Origin: Lobosporangium transversale
Taxonomy: Eukaryota > Mortierellomycota > Mortierellomycetes > Mortierellales > Mortierellaceae
Assembly: GCF_002105155.1 (NCBI RefSeq)
Contig: NW_019028986.1
Coordinates: forward strand, 202,501-266,500
Direction of reading: 5' to 3'
Length of the DNA stretch: 64,000 nt
Both the position numbers and the translations under genes were made by a program. Within the stretch, counting starts at the first letter, position 1, and each line of letters opens with the position of its first letter. The notes under the pieces were generated by a model. The model saw only the letters and a list, made by a program, of their open reading frames with translations. It was not told the DNA's origin and did no database searches. Below, piece by piece: positions 24,310-36,020 of the stretch.

Positions 24310-24590
24310 TCCTCTTGCAGATCCCTCGTCATCACTTGCAGATCCCTCAACGCAAGGCTGACGTCAAAGGACCGAATAGCGACGTCTTCGAGGATCTTGA
24401 TGCCATTTTTTATGAATAGAGGACGACAAGTGTTGTAATAAGGATCTATCAGTAATTGAAGCGAATACATGATACAGACAAGAGATTCCTAGGCTGGATG
24501 TCCGGACATGCTCCATCCCCATATTACATATCCATAGAAAAATGTGAAGAACATGTCGCGTGAAGAGTGAGTCGTGTGGAGAAATTAAAA
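24310..24590 (-). pseudogene. Truncated LINE reverse-transcriptase C-terminal remnant
   Basis: Reading the minus strand from about 24,585 down to the TAA near 24,301 gives a chain typical of the end of non-LTR retrotransposon ORF2. It includes 'MFFTFFYGYVIWGWS' (the usual 'YG-x-x-WG' step after the thumb), then an in-frame stop, then 'DPYYNTCRPLFIKNGIKILE' (the 'PLF-x-x-x-x-I-L' step). The RT catalytic core is absent, so the copy is 5'-truncated. That is normal for LINEs, but here the in-frame TAG shows decay too. The call rests on my reading of motifs, not on an alignment. Confidence 0.5.
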
Positions 24591-25012
24591 GTAATTCATG
24601 GAGAATGTGTCATTGGTCATAACAAAGAAAAAGAAAGAAAAAAAAGGAAGGAGGTATCCTGCATGAACATTTCCAAACTTTCTGCATCCATACGTCCATC
24701 CTCTTTCATCCAATCCTGGTTTTCTTTCTTCTTCTCTCTCACTCTCTTTTCCTTCTCCTCTCCATCTTTTTTTTTTTTTTTTTTTTTTTTGTATATATAC
24801 CCTTTCTCTATTTTCTCAAGTTCATTTACGATCTCGATTGTTTTTGTCTTTCTGTCCATCCATCTTTCATCTTTGTTCATCTTCCATTTTCCATTTCACA
24901 ATCAGTTGACTAATCACACAGCACACACCACACAAAGACACACAAACACACAAACACATTTACACATTTACATTTACACAACAAACACACCACTCCATGC
25001 TCACGTGCCGAA

Positions 25013-25941
25013 ATGGCCATCTCTCCAATTCCTGCTCGTCTGTTAAACAGACCAACGCTGATTAACCATAAAAACATGCGTTTCTTGATCTCAGATGCAC
25101 CCTCCGACAGCAACTTGGCCTTGTACATCGCAGTAAGCTTACAAAACAAACGCTAACAGCATTGCAGTGACAGTAACAACAATAATGACTTTTTTTTTTA
25201 TTGAAGACGTTTATTTCTGTATTACTCTCCACTCACACAACACCACTTTTCTTTTTTTCCTATTCCAAAAAAAATATAAAAAAAATATAAAAAAAAAGGA
25301 ATTTGAAAGACATAACACTACAGATATTGTCCGCGTATGCGATCCAACCTATGCAACTGTTCCATTAAACAACTTGGGTATCAAAGTCCATGTAAGTTTG
25401 ACGTCAAATCAAAAAAAGCCATGCTTTCCTCCTTCCCCCTCCCTTCCCTTTTCCCCCTTTAGTAAATATATAAATATATTTAAATATACAATTTTTATTT
25501 TTATTTTAAAAAGGATTGGCCTTTTGGTGATGGTGAGGGGCCACCTCCTGCAATAGTGCGCGATTGGATCGAGCTTGTGGAGCAGCGGTTTGGCAAGGAT
25601 CCCGAAAAAGAACCCTCAAGTGCCATTGCCGTCCATTGCGTCGCTGGCCTCGGAAGGTAATGGAGCTGATACATGAATTTGTAAATTAATGCAAAACTCA
25701 ATTCATCATTACAAAATAAGATTAAGTATATTACATTTATCTCATGCATGGCTGTTTATATTATTTACGTAGGGCACCATTACTTGTGGCGATCGCCTTG
25801 ATTGAGGCAGGTATGACGCCTGAGGAAAGTATTGCCTTTATACGCGAACATAGACGAGGCGCCCTCAACACCAAACAGATCAAATTCATCATGGATTACA
25901 AACCTAGGAGGGCTCGCAAGTCCAAATGTACCATTCTATAG
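25013..25941 (+). CDS. PRL/PTP4A-type protein tyrosine phosphatase with CAAX box
   Basis: Four exons join in frame: 25013-25132, 25299-25391, 25514-25656 and 25773-25941, giving 174 residues, the usual PRL size. Key motifs are 'MRFLISDAPSDSNL', 'IVRVCDPTY', the WPF-x-D-G loop ('DWPFGDGEGPPP'), and the catalytic P-loop H-C-V-A-G-L-G-R (HCx5R), which straddles the exon 3/4 junction. The nucleophile is the Cys and the following residue is Ala ('GRAP'), the PRL hallmark. 'RRGALNTKQIKFI' follows, and the protein ends in 'KSKCTIL', a polybasic CAAX box that predicts prenylation and membrane attachment. The 5' leader contains CA-rich DNA at 24,915-24,990. An ATG at 24997 is out of frame and would make a short upstream ORF. 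In the family PRLs also bind CNNM magnesium transporters; whether this happens here is unknown. Confidence 0.95.
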
Positions 25942-25964
25942 ATGCATTCTTTTTTCTTATTTAT

Positions 25965-25997
<33 letters not shown>

Positions 25998-26183
25998 CCT
26001 GGCAACCATACAATTTTACATTAAAAATAATAACAGTAATAATAATAATAAATCATCTTTGATCTATTTGTTTTTAAACTAGAGGTTCAACAGAAGTTCT
26101 TCATTCCAACATGTTTTTATCTTTATTTTTGTAAAAATAATAACAACAATAGTAAAAAGTAATAGCAGATGATGGTATTTTGT

Positions 26184-27374
26184 CTATAGGTCTGAAGGTA
26201 AAAAAGAAATGACATAAACCACGTTGCCAGAACTAACCACTGCACAATGCATGTTGCATTCCATGGTTGTGTAAAACCTCCCTCGCATAGCATTTGTCAG
26301 GATCGTATCAACCGCTGGTCCATTAATCTGCTTGACTTGCTTGGTCGCCCGGGTATAAACTGCAATCTCGTGAAGATGTGTGCAGTTGTTAAGCAAAAAG
26401 ACGCCATAAGAGTCGCGTGCAGAGGTCGTGCCATGCTCCAATTGGCGGTATGTTCGTGGCAAACAATAAATACTAGTAGGTTTAGGGAAGCGTGTAGGAA
26501 TATTCTGCTTTTCCTGATCAAATGCTTTGCCCGTACCGCCGATACGCTGCCGAATCTGAGAAAGTAGACTATTCGATGGTTTCCAAACCCGTCCTGAAGA
26601 TGATGATGGCCTTGTTGATGGCGATGATAACGATGACTGACGAAGGTTCATCGACGACAAAGTCTCCTGCGTTCTGTCATCCGACCGTAGTGAAACTAAA
26701 CTCTCTTTGCCCCGTCGAGCTCCTGCAAATACCATTCTGGATGTATGTGATGACACACTTGGTCCGTGCGTATCGTGCTCTTCTGAATCCGAAGATAGAT
26801 GGTCCAGCATGAGTTCGTACTCATACACTGCATCCCTGGTAGAAAACATAACTTTGCCTTCATGAATCGTTGGCGTAAATTGAATAGCCTGTGTTGCATG
26901 TGGCAAAAGAATCCGCTCTACTATGCGAGATCGTTTTAAAGAATAAACCAGCGTCTCGCCATTTGTGCTCGCTGAAATGACATGATCTTGACCCAATATG
27001 CTGATGTGAATAACCTAAGACAATAAAGAAAAAGTCGACGACAAACTTGGCGCGGTAAGTAGCTAGTAAGATTACTCGACTTTTATGGCCATCATTAATT
27101 TAAGACAAGAGCGAAACGTCCCACTTACATCGCCTTCATGTACATGATGACTGCCCACAACCTCTAGAGAGGTTCTCGAACTCCAGTCGAATACAGTGAC
27201 GCCTCCATCGCACTGGCCATATCCGATATATTTCTCGTCCATGTACATAAAACTAGCATTCTGAGGCATAGCAGCGTCATCCTGAAGAATAAGCTCTCCA
27301 GTCTTCACATCCCAGATGTAGAGACCACTAATGTTCATTTAAGAGGATAAAGGGAAGCTTAATTTTGCATTTTT

Positions 27375-27414
<40 letters not shown>

Positions 27415-29378
27415 GTGGTAAAGTTTCCATTATTAGGTGAAAAAAAAAAAACTTACCCAAAGGATGTTCTTGCACAAACTACTCCTGCAGCGTTAGATTG
27501 GGAGACACATGTGAGTGAGTGCTTCGAACGGAACACACGAAGACACTGTAAAGTTCGAAGATCCCATATACGAAGTGTCGAATCCATGGAGGCAGTAATA
27601 AGAGTCCACATGGACATTTCAAGTGCAGAGACCATACCAGTATGGCCTTCTAACACATGAACAGCTTGAGGTCGTGCATCAGTCCAATTTTGTTTGACCC
27701 TGAGACTACTACAATGTAGGTGTTTGTAGTACTCTCGCCATGGAATTGGTCCTCGATGTCCCTGAAGATGCCTTTCCATGAAGAGTGGGTGCTGCATGCT
27801 CTTAATTCTCCATAAGCTATTGTCATTTGCCATCCTAGCACACAGTTTACTTGTCTAGTAGCATAATAACATAAACAGCGAGAAGGTGTGAGGAAGGCAC
27901 GCGTAGCAAGAATTACTCAGTGATATCAAAGGAAAGTCAATTGTGGCGAAGCCACAAGATTCTCCTTGAATACAGAAATTAAAGTCGAGGGAGACCTGGA
28001 CTTTGATTGGAGCCAACAATGATGCATAAATACAATGAGCACGGATGCCTGTGTACATGAACATGTATTTGCCTACTGTTTGTTGTGGTGCAACCACCTG
28101 ATGCACACCAATGTATTTATGAAGAATGCATGTACATGAATGAATAAATACATGCAAAGTGTGTGCACACTATTTTGTATCGGCTCTCGCCACAAGGAAA
28201 AGGATGGGGAAATATACTACTTGCTTTGCATTACCTGAGCTACACAGGACAAATCAAACGCATCAAGCAGGCTACAAGAGAATCATGGTTTTAAAAAAGA
28301 AATAAAATAAAAAAATAAAAATAAAAATAAAATAAAAGTAGAATAGAGAGGCAATCGTAATGCCAACAACAAGAATGAATAAAGGCACATCAAGAATGTT
28401 GCTCTCCTTTTCCCACAAAAAAAGAAAAAACGGTCCAATAGCAAGCTGTAGCACAACGACATGAGGGATACACACATACCAAAATATATGGAACAAAAGT
28501 TCCCAAGGAAGTTGCGAAAGACGATCCGTTGCAAGGATGGACAAGGAGCCACTTGGTACATATCCATGAATAGACGAGGATACGTCCTCCCTCGTGGAGA
28601 GCAGAATGGTGGAAGCAGCAGCGCCTGCTGATACGGGTATCAAAGAGGATACTGGTATAGTCTTGCAGGAAGAATAAGATATGGATGTATCCATGGCAGG
28701 GACATTCTTCTGCGGAGATCGCACGCTGTTTTGTTCCTGGTGCCTAGAGACACTCTTGGTATGACCAGTTATGGTAGCATGGACATGTTTTGAGATGGCA
28801 GAGGAAGCAGTGGGTGCAGGTGGAGGTGCAGGAATAGCCAATGGATACAACGATAAAAAAGAGGATGCAGGTTGCAAGGATGATGGTAACTGGGGCGCCA
28901 AGTCTGCCGAGGTTGACTCTGAATCCATCGGTTCTGTGTGCAAATGATTAGACTGGGTCTCTACCATAGCTTCAGCTTTGATGCTGTTTTGCTCTGTCTC
29001 CTGGCAGTTGCAAAGTGTATCTGTTTTCGAGATATCGGTGGCGTTTTTTCTCGGGTTAATATCTCTGTTCACGTTAACATCAATGTCGATTGTGACATTG
29101 ATGTCTCCATTCAGATTATGTGAGGGCTGGCCCAATGGGATAGCAGAGGCGACTGATGATGAAACAGCAGAAGCCGTATCGACATCACTAGCCTTTCTCT
29201 TTTCCTTTTCTTCTCTGGCCTTGGTTCTGGGCTTCTTGAGATTATTAACTTTGATGAGCGAGAGAGGAGACTCTTTGGGTGGTGAGCATGATGGAGAGGA
29301 GGAAGAGGACGAAGAAGAAGACGAACCTCCACCAATGCCACCGTGAACAAAGTAGTCCCGCTCAGCCTGAAGTTGCAT
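26184..29378 (-). CDS. F-box/WD40-repeat protein, candidate SCF substrate receptor
   Basis: Five exons join in frame: 29378-28480, 28271-28235 (only 37 nt), 27854-27457, 27327-27129 and 27014-26184, giving 787 residues. Residues 1-285 are disordered, with Ser runs and an 'INVTIDIDVNVNRDIN' stretch. The F-box (about 287-330) is assembled across three exons: 'LPWELLFHIFCLLDAFDLSC' then 'VAQTSKLCARMANDNSLWR', matching the F-box/WD40 pattern ending in 'DN-x-LW'. WD repeats follow: 'LEGHTGMVSALEMSMWTLIT', 'DSTLRIWDL', 'GGLYIWDVKTGE', 'GGVTVFDW'. The C-terminal repeats are interrupted by a disordered Ser-rich insert. F-box proteins of this layout link substrates to the Skp1-Cullin1 ubiquitin ligase. 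The substrate is unknown. The frame stays open upstream of the chosen ATG, so a further 5' exon is possible. Confidence 0.87.
27376..27411. repeat. Poly-A tract in F-box gene intron
   Basis: 36 A within the intron between exons 3 and 4 (27456-27328), with a second run of 10 A next to the donor at 27441-27451. On the coding strand these are T runs. Confidence 0.95.
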
Positions 29379-30124
29379 AGCCAGGAGACGGAGGAGGAGA
29401 GAAGCGAGGAGAAGAGAGGAGGAAGGAGAGAAGGCTAGGGAAGAGGAAAGAAATCTATGCCGAGAAGGAGAGGTAAGAGATGATCAATGATAGAGAATGG
29501 ATGAATAGTAAGTGTAGTAATGCAATGAACGAAAGTGAGAATGAAAAAAAAAAAAAAAAAAAAAAAAGTTTGGAATGGAGAACGGTTGGTAATGAGACAG
29601 GATGACACAAACAGATAGGTGTATGTATTATTATTGTGTGAATGTATATTAATCTGTGAACAATGGGAATTAGAGATGGGCAAATTCAGGGTGATGAAGG
29701 AATGCTGAAAGAGAGGAGCCGATTAAGCAGGGGTCACTGGTCATCAACCTTGATGTGAAAATTCGTTTAATAAAAAAATTCGGGATGGGAACCAAATTCT
29801 GAGAAAAAAAAAAAAAAGTTTTTATTATTATTACTCAGCGTAAGTTGTGGGGTGTGGCGTGAAGGGAAAAGATGAAAGGGAAGGAAAAACCCACAGAACG
29901 CTGCAAGGGTGCTTACCTTACTGGTAGAAAATAATAATGCATTTTCTCGATAGCACTCTGCTCTCTTTCTCCTCTTTCCTTAGTCTGCTCTTTGCAAATG
30001 GACAAGACTCAAAAAAAAAAAGCTTGTCTGGCTCACTGCACTTGTAGTCATATTTAGACATGTCTATTCCACACTTCCACAAATTTTATTGCTTGCCCCT
30101 CTGATATCGTGAATGTATGTAGCT
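29379..30124. other. Spacer between F-box and RPA-interacting genes
   Basis: 29,385-29,460 is a purine-rich GAGGAA stretch forming the leader of the F-box gene. A runs lie at 29,545-29,567 and 29,803-29,817. No gene was seen. Confidence 0.5.
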
Positions 30125-30217
30125 TCATGCGAGTAAATCACACTGTGGGCACAGTAACAGCAGACCTGTATCCTCATCAAATGCAAGTTGAACTCGGCCG
30201 AGACATCTCTCACTTTA

Positions 30218-30249
<32 letters not shown>

Positions 30250-30734
30250 TCATTGTCAGCATACCGACTAATATCCTATTACTACAACATAATAACAAAA
30301 ATATTTTACTCACCTGTGGCTCCGTGCTGCGTTGGCAAAGTATAATAACGCTTCCTTCTCCAGATAGAACCCACATGCAGCCGCGCAACTCGCCCTGAGA
30401 CCTTTGGATTGATTCGAAATTGGATCTGAACTGACAGTTGGTTCAAATACAATCAACCCATGATGACATTGGACACATGTTGTTCCTGAAAGGAGCGTTA
30501 CAGAGAGCGACAATGCTGCCATCACATCGGGGTCACCCTGAGGATCTGCTTTTAAAGATGACTCTAGCCACATGTAATGCTCAATGGTCTCATCCATGCC
30601 TTGGTCCTCCATATCTGTCACCATGTCATATGTTGGGTCGTAACCCGTACTATCTAATGATTATGAAACAATGCATTTGCGTTACTATCCATTAGTACTA
30701 TGCAACATGTACATTACAAATAAAGATAAGAATG

Positions 30735-30774
<40 letters not shown>

Positions 30775-31598
30775 GGCGGCACATCACATCGCATTGTAAA
30801 GCTTACATCGATACTTGAGGATGTCTTGCTCAATCTCCTCGATTTCTACGTCGGTCATCCCCCGAAATGCTTCATATAGCTCCTCATAGTTTTCACTCTT
30901 GAACGTTTCCCATACTTCAGCCACAATCCTCTGCTTCAATTAAATCAAAAAGATCTATCATTAGTCAACACTCGTAAAAGAAAAAAAAATAAAAAAGATC
31001 AAAAATAAAAACAAAAACTTACCCTTTCTTCCTCCACGTCAAAAGCAGTCGTGTCTTCTCCAGATTCACCGATTATCGCAAAAGTTGTTGGTGCCACTGT
31101 TGTTGCTGTTGTTGCTGGTACAGATCCAGCTGCTTTGGCTGAATATGCTGATGATAAAGCTATATCTGGACTATATGAGTGGTTGTTGTCATGGCTACTT
31201 TGATTTGCGCCTAGATTCTGAGGCTGTTGTAGACCTGACCGGCGAGCATTGTGGATGGATATCCGTTTATCCTTGATACGGTCTTCAATCTGAGTAATGA
31301 GTCGCTTCCGCCACTGAGAAGTATCACCTATTCCATACTCTTTTTTGACTGAAACACGATCATACTGATTTTGGGATTGAGGTTGGAATAGAGATTGAAA
31401 CTGGTTTGTCTGCTGACCTGTTATTGCTGCCTCTGTTGCTATCATTTTGCTGTTGCTAGTGGTAAATGTAAAAGTGCTCGGTAGACAATTTGGTTGCTGT
31501 GTCCCTGAAGAGATTCCAGCGAATTGCTCAGGCGATGTAACTCCTGTGGGTGCTACAGTGGGTATGGTCGAAGGCGTTGCTGTAAAACTGAATTCCAT
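30125..31598 (-). CDS. RPA-interacting protein (RPAIN/RIP family)
   Basis: Four exons join in frame: 31598-31023, 30930-30807, 30653-30314 and 30212-30125, giving 375 residues. The N-terminal part has the family step 'WRKRLITQIEDRIKDKR' after a Ser/Thr/Gln-rich leader. The middle part is 'RIVAEVWETFKSENYEELYE' and 'EIEEIEQDILKYR'. The C-terminal zinc-binding part has 'CVQCHHGLIVFEP' and 'CAAACGFYLE', and the last exon supplies 'GLLLLCPQCDLLA' with the final CxxC. Reading through the third donor gives an early TGA at 30310-30312 and would lose that CxxC, so the spliced form is preferred. In animals RPAIN carries replication protein A into the nucleus; that role here is inferred. The first true ATG is at 31598. 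The length is greater than the human protein because of the disordered leader. Confidence 0.85.
30735..30771. repeat. Poly-A tract, 37 bases
   Basis: Longest uninterrupted A run I saw in the window. It lies in the second intron of the RPA-interacting protein gene (30806-30654), where it reads as T on the coding strand. Confidence 0.95.
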
Positions 31599-32527
31599 GA
31601 TACTTTTTTTCCTGCTTCGTTTGTTCAATGGCGAGTATAGCGATGCAATCTAAAAGGCTCGCTGGCCTTTATGTCTGATGGTTTATATCACGTGGTTTAG
31701 CGACGCTGCAAACATTTTGCCAACCCGCATTCTCTCAGGCACAGCAATTTCTGGCTTTGGCCATCTGGAATCCTTAAAAGCATTCGCAAGCCACAGATGT
31801 GAAAGTTGGATGCGAAAGTGGGAATACTTAATAACTGAACGTAGAGCCATTATTACACTGCCTCGAAAAGGAAATTGAGATTTGAATGTTAATGGAGAAA
31901 GGGCCCTTGGATATCCTTTCCTCAAGAGTCGTTGCTAAGCAACAACGCTTCTTAAGGCCCTGAGATAGTTGTCTTGCCCATAATGAATGGCATGCATCAA
32001 CTACTACTAACCATTCATGCTTACTCAGGTGCATGCCACAATTAAAGAGCACTAAAGCATCCATTTCGTACTACATGCTTTCGGTCTTTTCCCTCAATTT
32101 TGGCGTCTTTTTTTTTATTTTTTCCAACGGAAAGGCTCAACTTCCTGCATTTTGAAGGGCCCTGATCGGTATATTGTAAATACATATTCATTTCTTTTTT
32201 TATTTTTTTTGCTTTCCACCTCCTTATTGCGGGTTACAGGCGTACTGATCCTTCACTGAGGTCTACCGCCTTTTTTGTCCATCTTTTTGCATTTCTATCT
32301 ATTTAAGCCAGCTCATCTTTGTCCCTAATGTTGGCAATTCCGACAACACAATGTAACACAATGTCATACCAAACAAAAGAATGAATGAATTCGCTTTTTT
32401 ATTAGCTCCATGATATATAATACAGACACAAAACGTGTGCACAAGATAAAAAACTAAAAAGATTGACAACTAGAATACATAATTTGAAAAACAAAAAACA
32501 ACAAGAGGCAGTTGAAATAGTTTAAGT
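31599..32527. other. Spacer, no gene seen
   Basis: Upstream region of the RPA-interacting gene and 3' region of the Rck2-like kinase. Short open frames (31,678-31,878 + and 31,828-32,064 -) are unlike any protein I recognise and I do not support them. Confidence 0.45.
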
Positions 32528-35500
32528 TCATACAGCCACTGGGGGTGCTTGTTGCCTCATCACCTGATCTCCACTTTCAATAGTCTGAGTAAGATGATGA
32601 GGCTGCATCTGCTTAGCACGACGCTTTAGTAATGTAGCGTGATCAATGTTCAGCTCGAATCCGGCGCGACGGCGACGGCTCCCTGAGGAAGTTGAAGTAC
32701 TATTCGAGGTTCCTGAAGTCATATTACTTGACCGACCACTTGAATATACATTTGACGTGGGATGATATCGTGCAGCACCTGAAGTGATGGACGATGGGAC
32801 AAGATGCGAAGGGACTGCCTGACCAGCTTGCTGCTGCTGTCGTAGGTATTTGTGGTGCTTCTCAGCTGCAATTTGCTCTTGGGCGCGCTGGTACTCTTTC
32901 TGTTGTCTGTGTAAAGTGTTGGGGTCTTGATTATAATGTCTGTGTCCGGTGATACGTACATCCTCCATACCCGCGGCAATAGCCTCATCCTCACTCGTGG
33001 CTGAAATAGATCCGGACTCATCTGATCCGATCTCTTCTTCCTCATTCAGCCGCGTCATAAATGCCTGGCGCTGACGAGCATCCGTAGGATGGAGTCCCGA
33101 AGGCTGAGGAGTATGTCGACGGCGCGACTCTTCTCCCATTCGGTGAACAGCATTCGAGACATCAAATACTTCTCGAAGACCAATGCCAGGTGATAATGGG
33201 TTCTCCGCCCTACGCTTGTATGGAGTCTTTGGTGTTTTCGGGGCATTATAGTCAGGAGTCATTGCCGCCACATTAGCCAAAACCTTGTTTTCAACCAGGG
33301 CAGGTGCTGGTGAGTCAACCATGATTTGTGGCACATTAGGGTTGGTTGCTTCCTTTAGAAGCTCGGGTTGTCCAGCCTTGATCCATGGGTGGGCCAAGAA
33401 TTGGTCGATCGTATATCGTTCGCTTGGGTTTACACAGAGCAAATGAGAGATAAGATTCTTGACTGTAATCGTGATAAAGAGGATAAAAATGTTGGTTATT
33501 CACTAGTTAACCTTAGCCTTCTGATACTTTTTCTTTTACGGCCATTTATTTACCTTCAGAAGATATTTCGTCCCACCAGGGGCTCAAGAACGTAAACTGT
33601 CCGCGAGCAACCTTTTCAGTCAGAGCTTGGATGCTCTCATCGTAGAAGGGTGGGAAACCAACAAGGAGGGTATAAAGAACGCAGCCAAGAGCCCACATAT
33701 CGACAGACTTGGAGTATCGCTCATCCTTGACAATCTCTGGAGCTGTATATCCGACGGTTCCACAAGGAGTCATAGTTTGCTCGTTCCAGACAATCTTTGA
33801 CAGGCCAAAGTCTGCAATCTTGACACGACCAATTCCGCCACCTCCAATGCCGGGTTGGAAGATGCCCTCATCCTCTTTGTCCTCCTCATCAGGTTTGTAG
33901 CCTGGAGGCGATGGAATGATAGGGATAGGCTCGAATAGGATGTTCTCAGGTTTAATATCACGATGGACAACACCTTTTTCCTCATGGAGATAACGGATCG
34001 CATGGGCTACCTGAATGATTACATGGCGTGCCAAGTCCTCAGAAAAGTAGGTCAACTTGACAATACGATGGAAGAGCTCTCCACCAGTGGCAAGTTCTAA
34101 AACAAGGAAATAATACTCGTCTGATTCGAAGAACTCGTGTAACTGAACAATATTAGGGTGTTGAAGCTGACGCATAATCTGGACTTCCTTAAGAATATTG
34201 GCTCGCTAAAATCAACAAAAATGATGGTTAACTCGATGAATTTTATTAAGGCATAAAATTTTATTAATGATCAAAAGAGGGGCTTACCTCAGTAACACGC
34301 GGCTTCTTTTTCATATCACGGTGAAGATGCTTGTTCTGGTGTGGAAGAATCAAAAAAGAGTTGATCTGTGTTAATGACACGTTCAATCAACAAATATAAA
34401 TGATCCAAGGATTTGAATAGAAATGAGACATACCTGTTGGGCATTCATATCGAACTTGCGAACAACCTTGACAGCAACAATACGATCGGTCTTTGTATCA
34501 TGGGCCTTGAAGACATTACTGAAAGCACCACTATTAATGAAACAAAAACGAAAGGATATAAGTTATCAAATACATTTATGTATCGAAATGAGGAATATAA
34601 CGTGATGTCTGAGGTGCCTTGCATCTTTATAGTCACACGTGGGAGTCGCGTGGCGAAGTGAGATGCGGTCGATTGCGAGACAGATAATCCCTCTTGGAAG
34701 AGATTGAAGCACCAAAGTTCAAACACGCTCTGGTCCTCTTTTGCTTCAAGAGCCAAGTGGTTGCGCAATGACTCTAAATTTTATCACTCTTCGCATATTG
34801 CAATATTAAGACGGACGATGACGAATACATGTTCAATGATGTCTGCTCTTGAGAAACATGTATAGTGAATGCATGTACCAGAGCATTGTACACGTTGCTT
34901 TGTGTGACAAACTCTCTTCCAAGAGAGGGACGCGGTCTGGATGCGCATCTGAGCCCAAAGAATGTTTTGGTAACACAGTGACACACACCTTCCTTTTGCA
35001 TCACTTTTGTTGCAGAGGGCAATGTGAATGATGAAATCGTGTCGTCATTAAAAATAGAAAAGATGTGAAATTATGATGAAGAAAACAAATATGAAACGTT
35101 CCAATAAAGTTGGAAGAGTCTCAAGAAAATATGCAGTTTGGTGTTGATTTTTTTATCTCATGCCTATCGATGTAGTTGGCACCAGGATTTAGGATCCCAT
35201 CCGACGCAAACACATTCACATACACAATGTCACGTATACATACACTCCTCTCTCTTTAAGAATAGTCTGCAGACAATGAAAGAAATCAACAGCATACAAT
35301 AAATGATAAAGATACTTACTCTCCCATCTTCTCGAGTAAAGTGAATCGTTCGAGGCCTGGATACACAGGTAACATATTCTTTTGTTGATTCGCCTGGGCA
35401 ACCATCCTTGTTGCTGTCTCTGTGTTGCTATTAACACCGAAGGCGGTAGTACCTCCATGGTTATTAGTCTGCTTGTTATTTTTGCTAGGCTTCTGTTGTT

Positions 35501-36020
35501 GTGTATGCTTTTGTACATGCTGTTGTTGAACCTTCTGTGTATGATTGGCAGGTGTGCCATTAAAGTGTCGCATAGCTGACATATCTTTATCGCGCTGACC
35601 ATTATGGATCTCATTACTGCAGGGGTAGATATCGACACCCGCAGCAGCAGCACGGTTAGGAGATATGCTCCTGGAACGGACTGTGGTTGACATTTTAGGA
35701 GCCGAGTGAGACCGAATGGTAGTGCGTGCAGGAGAGTGATGGTGTTGATGTTGTTGTTGACGGTGGTTCATGTCTTCCTTGATACGATGTGAGGGCGGAG
35801 GTGAGTTGGATGCAGAGTTGAGAGCAGTACCGGAATCGCGGGATTGCATAGTACTGGATGGAACGGTAGTGGCAATAGGAGTAGCAGAAGCAACAATAGG
35901 AGTAGCAGTAGCAGTGGCAGTGGAGATGGAAGTAGTGGGAGAAGATGTAAGATTACTGTTCTTGTGCTTCTTATGGCCGTGACGGATAAAGTTCTTGATG
36001 GATGCAATGATGGGTGCCAT
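32528..36020 (-). CDS. CaMK-group Ser/Thr kinase, Rck2/Srk1-like
   Basis: Five exons join in frame: 36020-35320, 34530-34434, 34335-34288 (48 nt), 34205-33554 and 33462-32528, giving 810 residues. Residues 1-220 are disordered. The kinase domain (about 222-530) starts 'FTLLEKMGDGAFSNVFKA', has the ATP Lys in 'IVAVKVVRKF', the catalytic loop 'HRDIKPEN' (Asp about 365), a Pro/acidic insert typical of this family, 'DFGLS', and the activation segment 'TPCGTVGYTAPEIV'. 'SVDMWALGCVLYTLLVGFPP' follows. The long C-tail includes 'KTPKTPYKRR' and Gln-rich segments. Yeast Rck2 and fission yeast Srk1 are phosphorylated by the Hog1/Sty1 stress MAP kinase and act on translation and Cdc25; that link is by family. 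No C-terminal Cys or transmembrane segment is present. The start at 36020 is the first ATG; the track-like TTG upstream is not needed. Confidence 0.92.

Noticed and set aside
23618-24590. Full-length retrotransposon
   Set aside because: Only the C-terminal end of an RT-like ORF is visible; no catalytic core, no endonuclease and no long terminal repeats.
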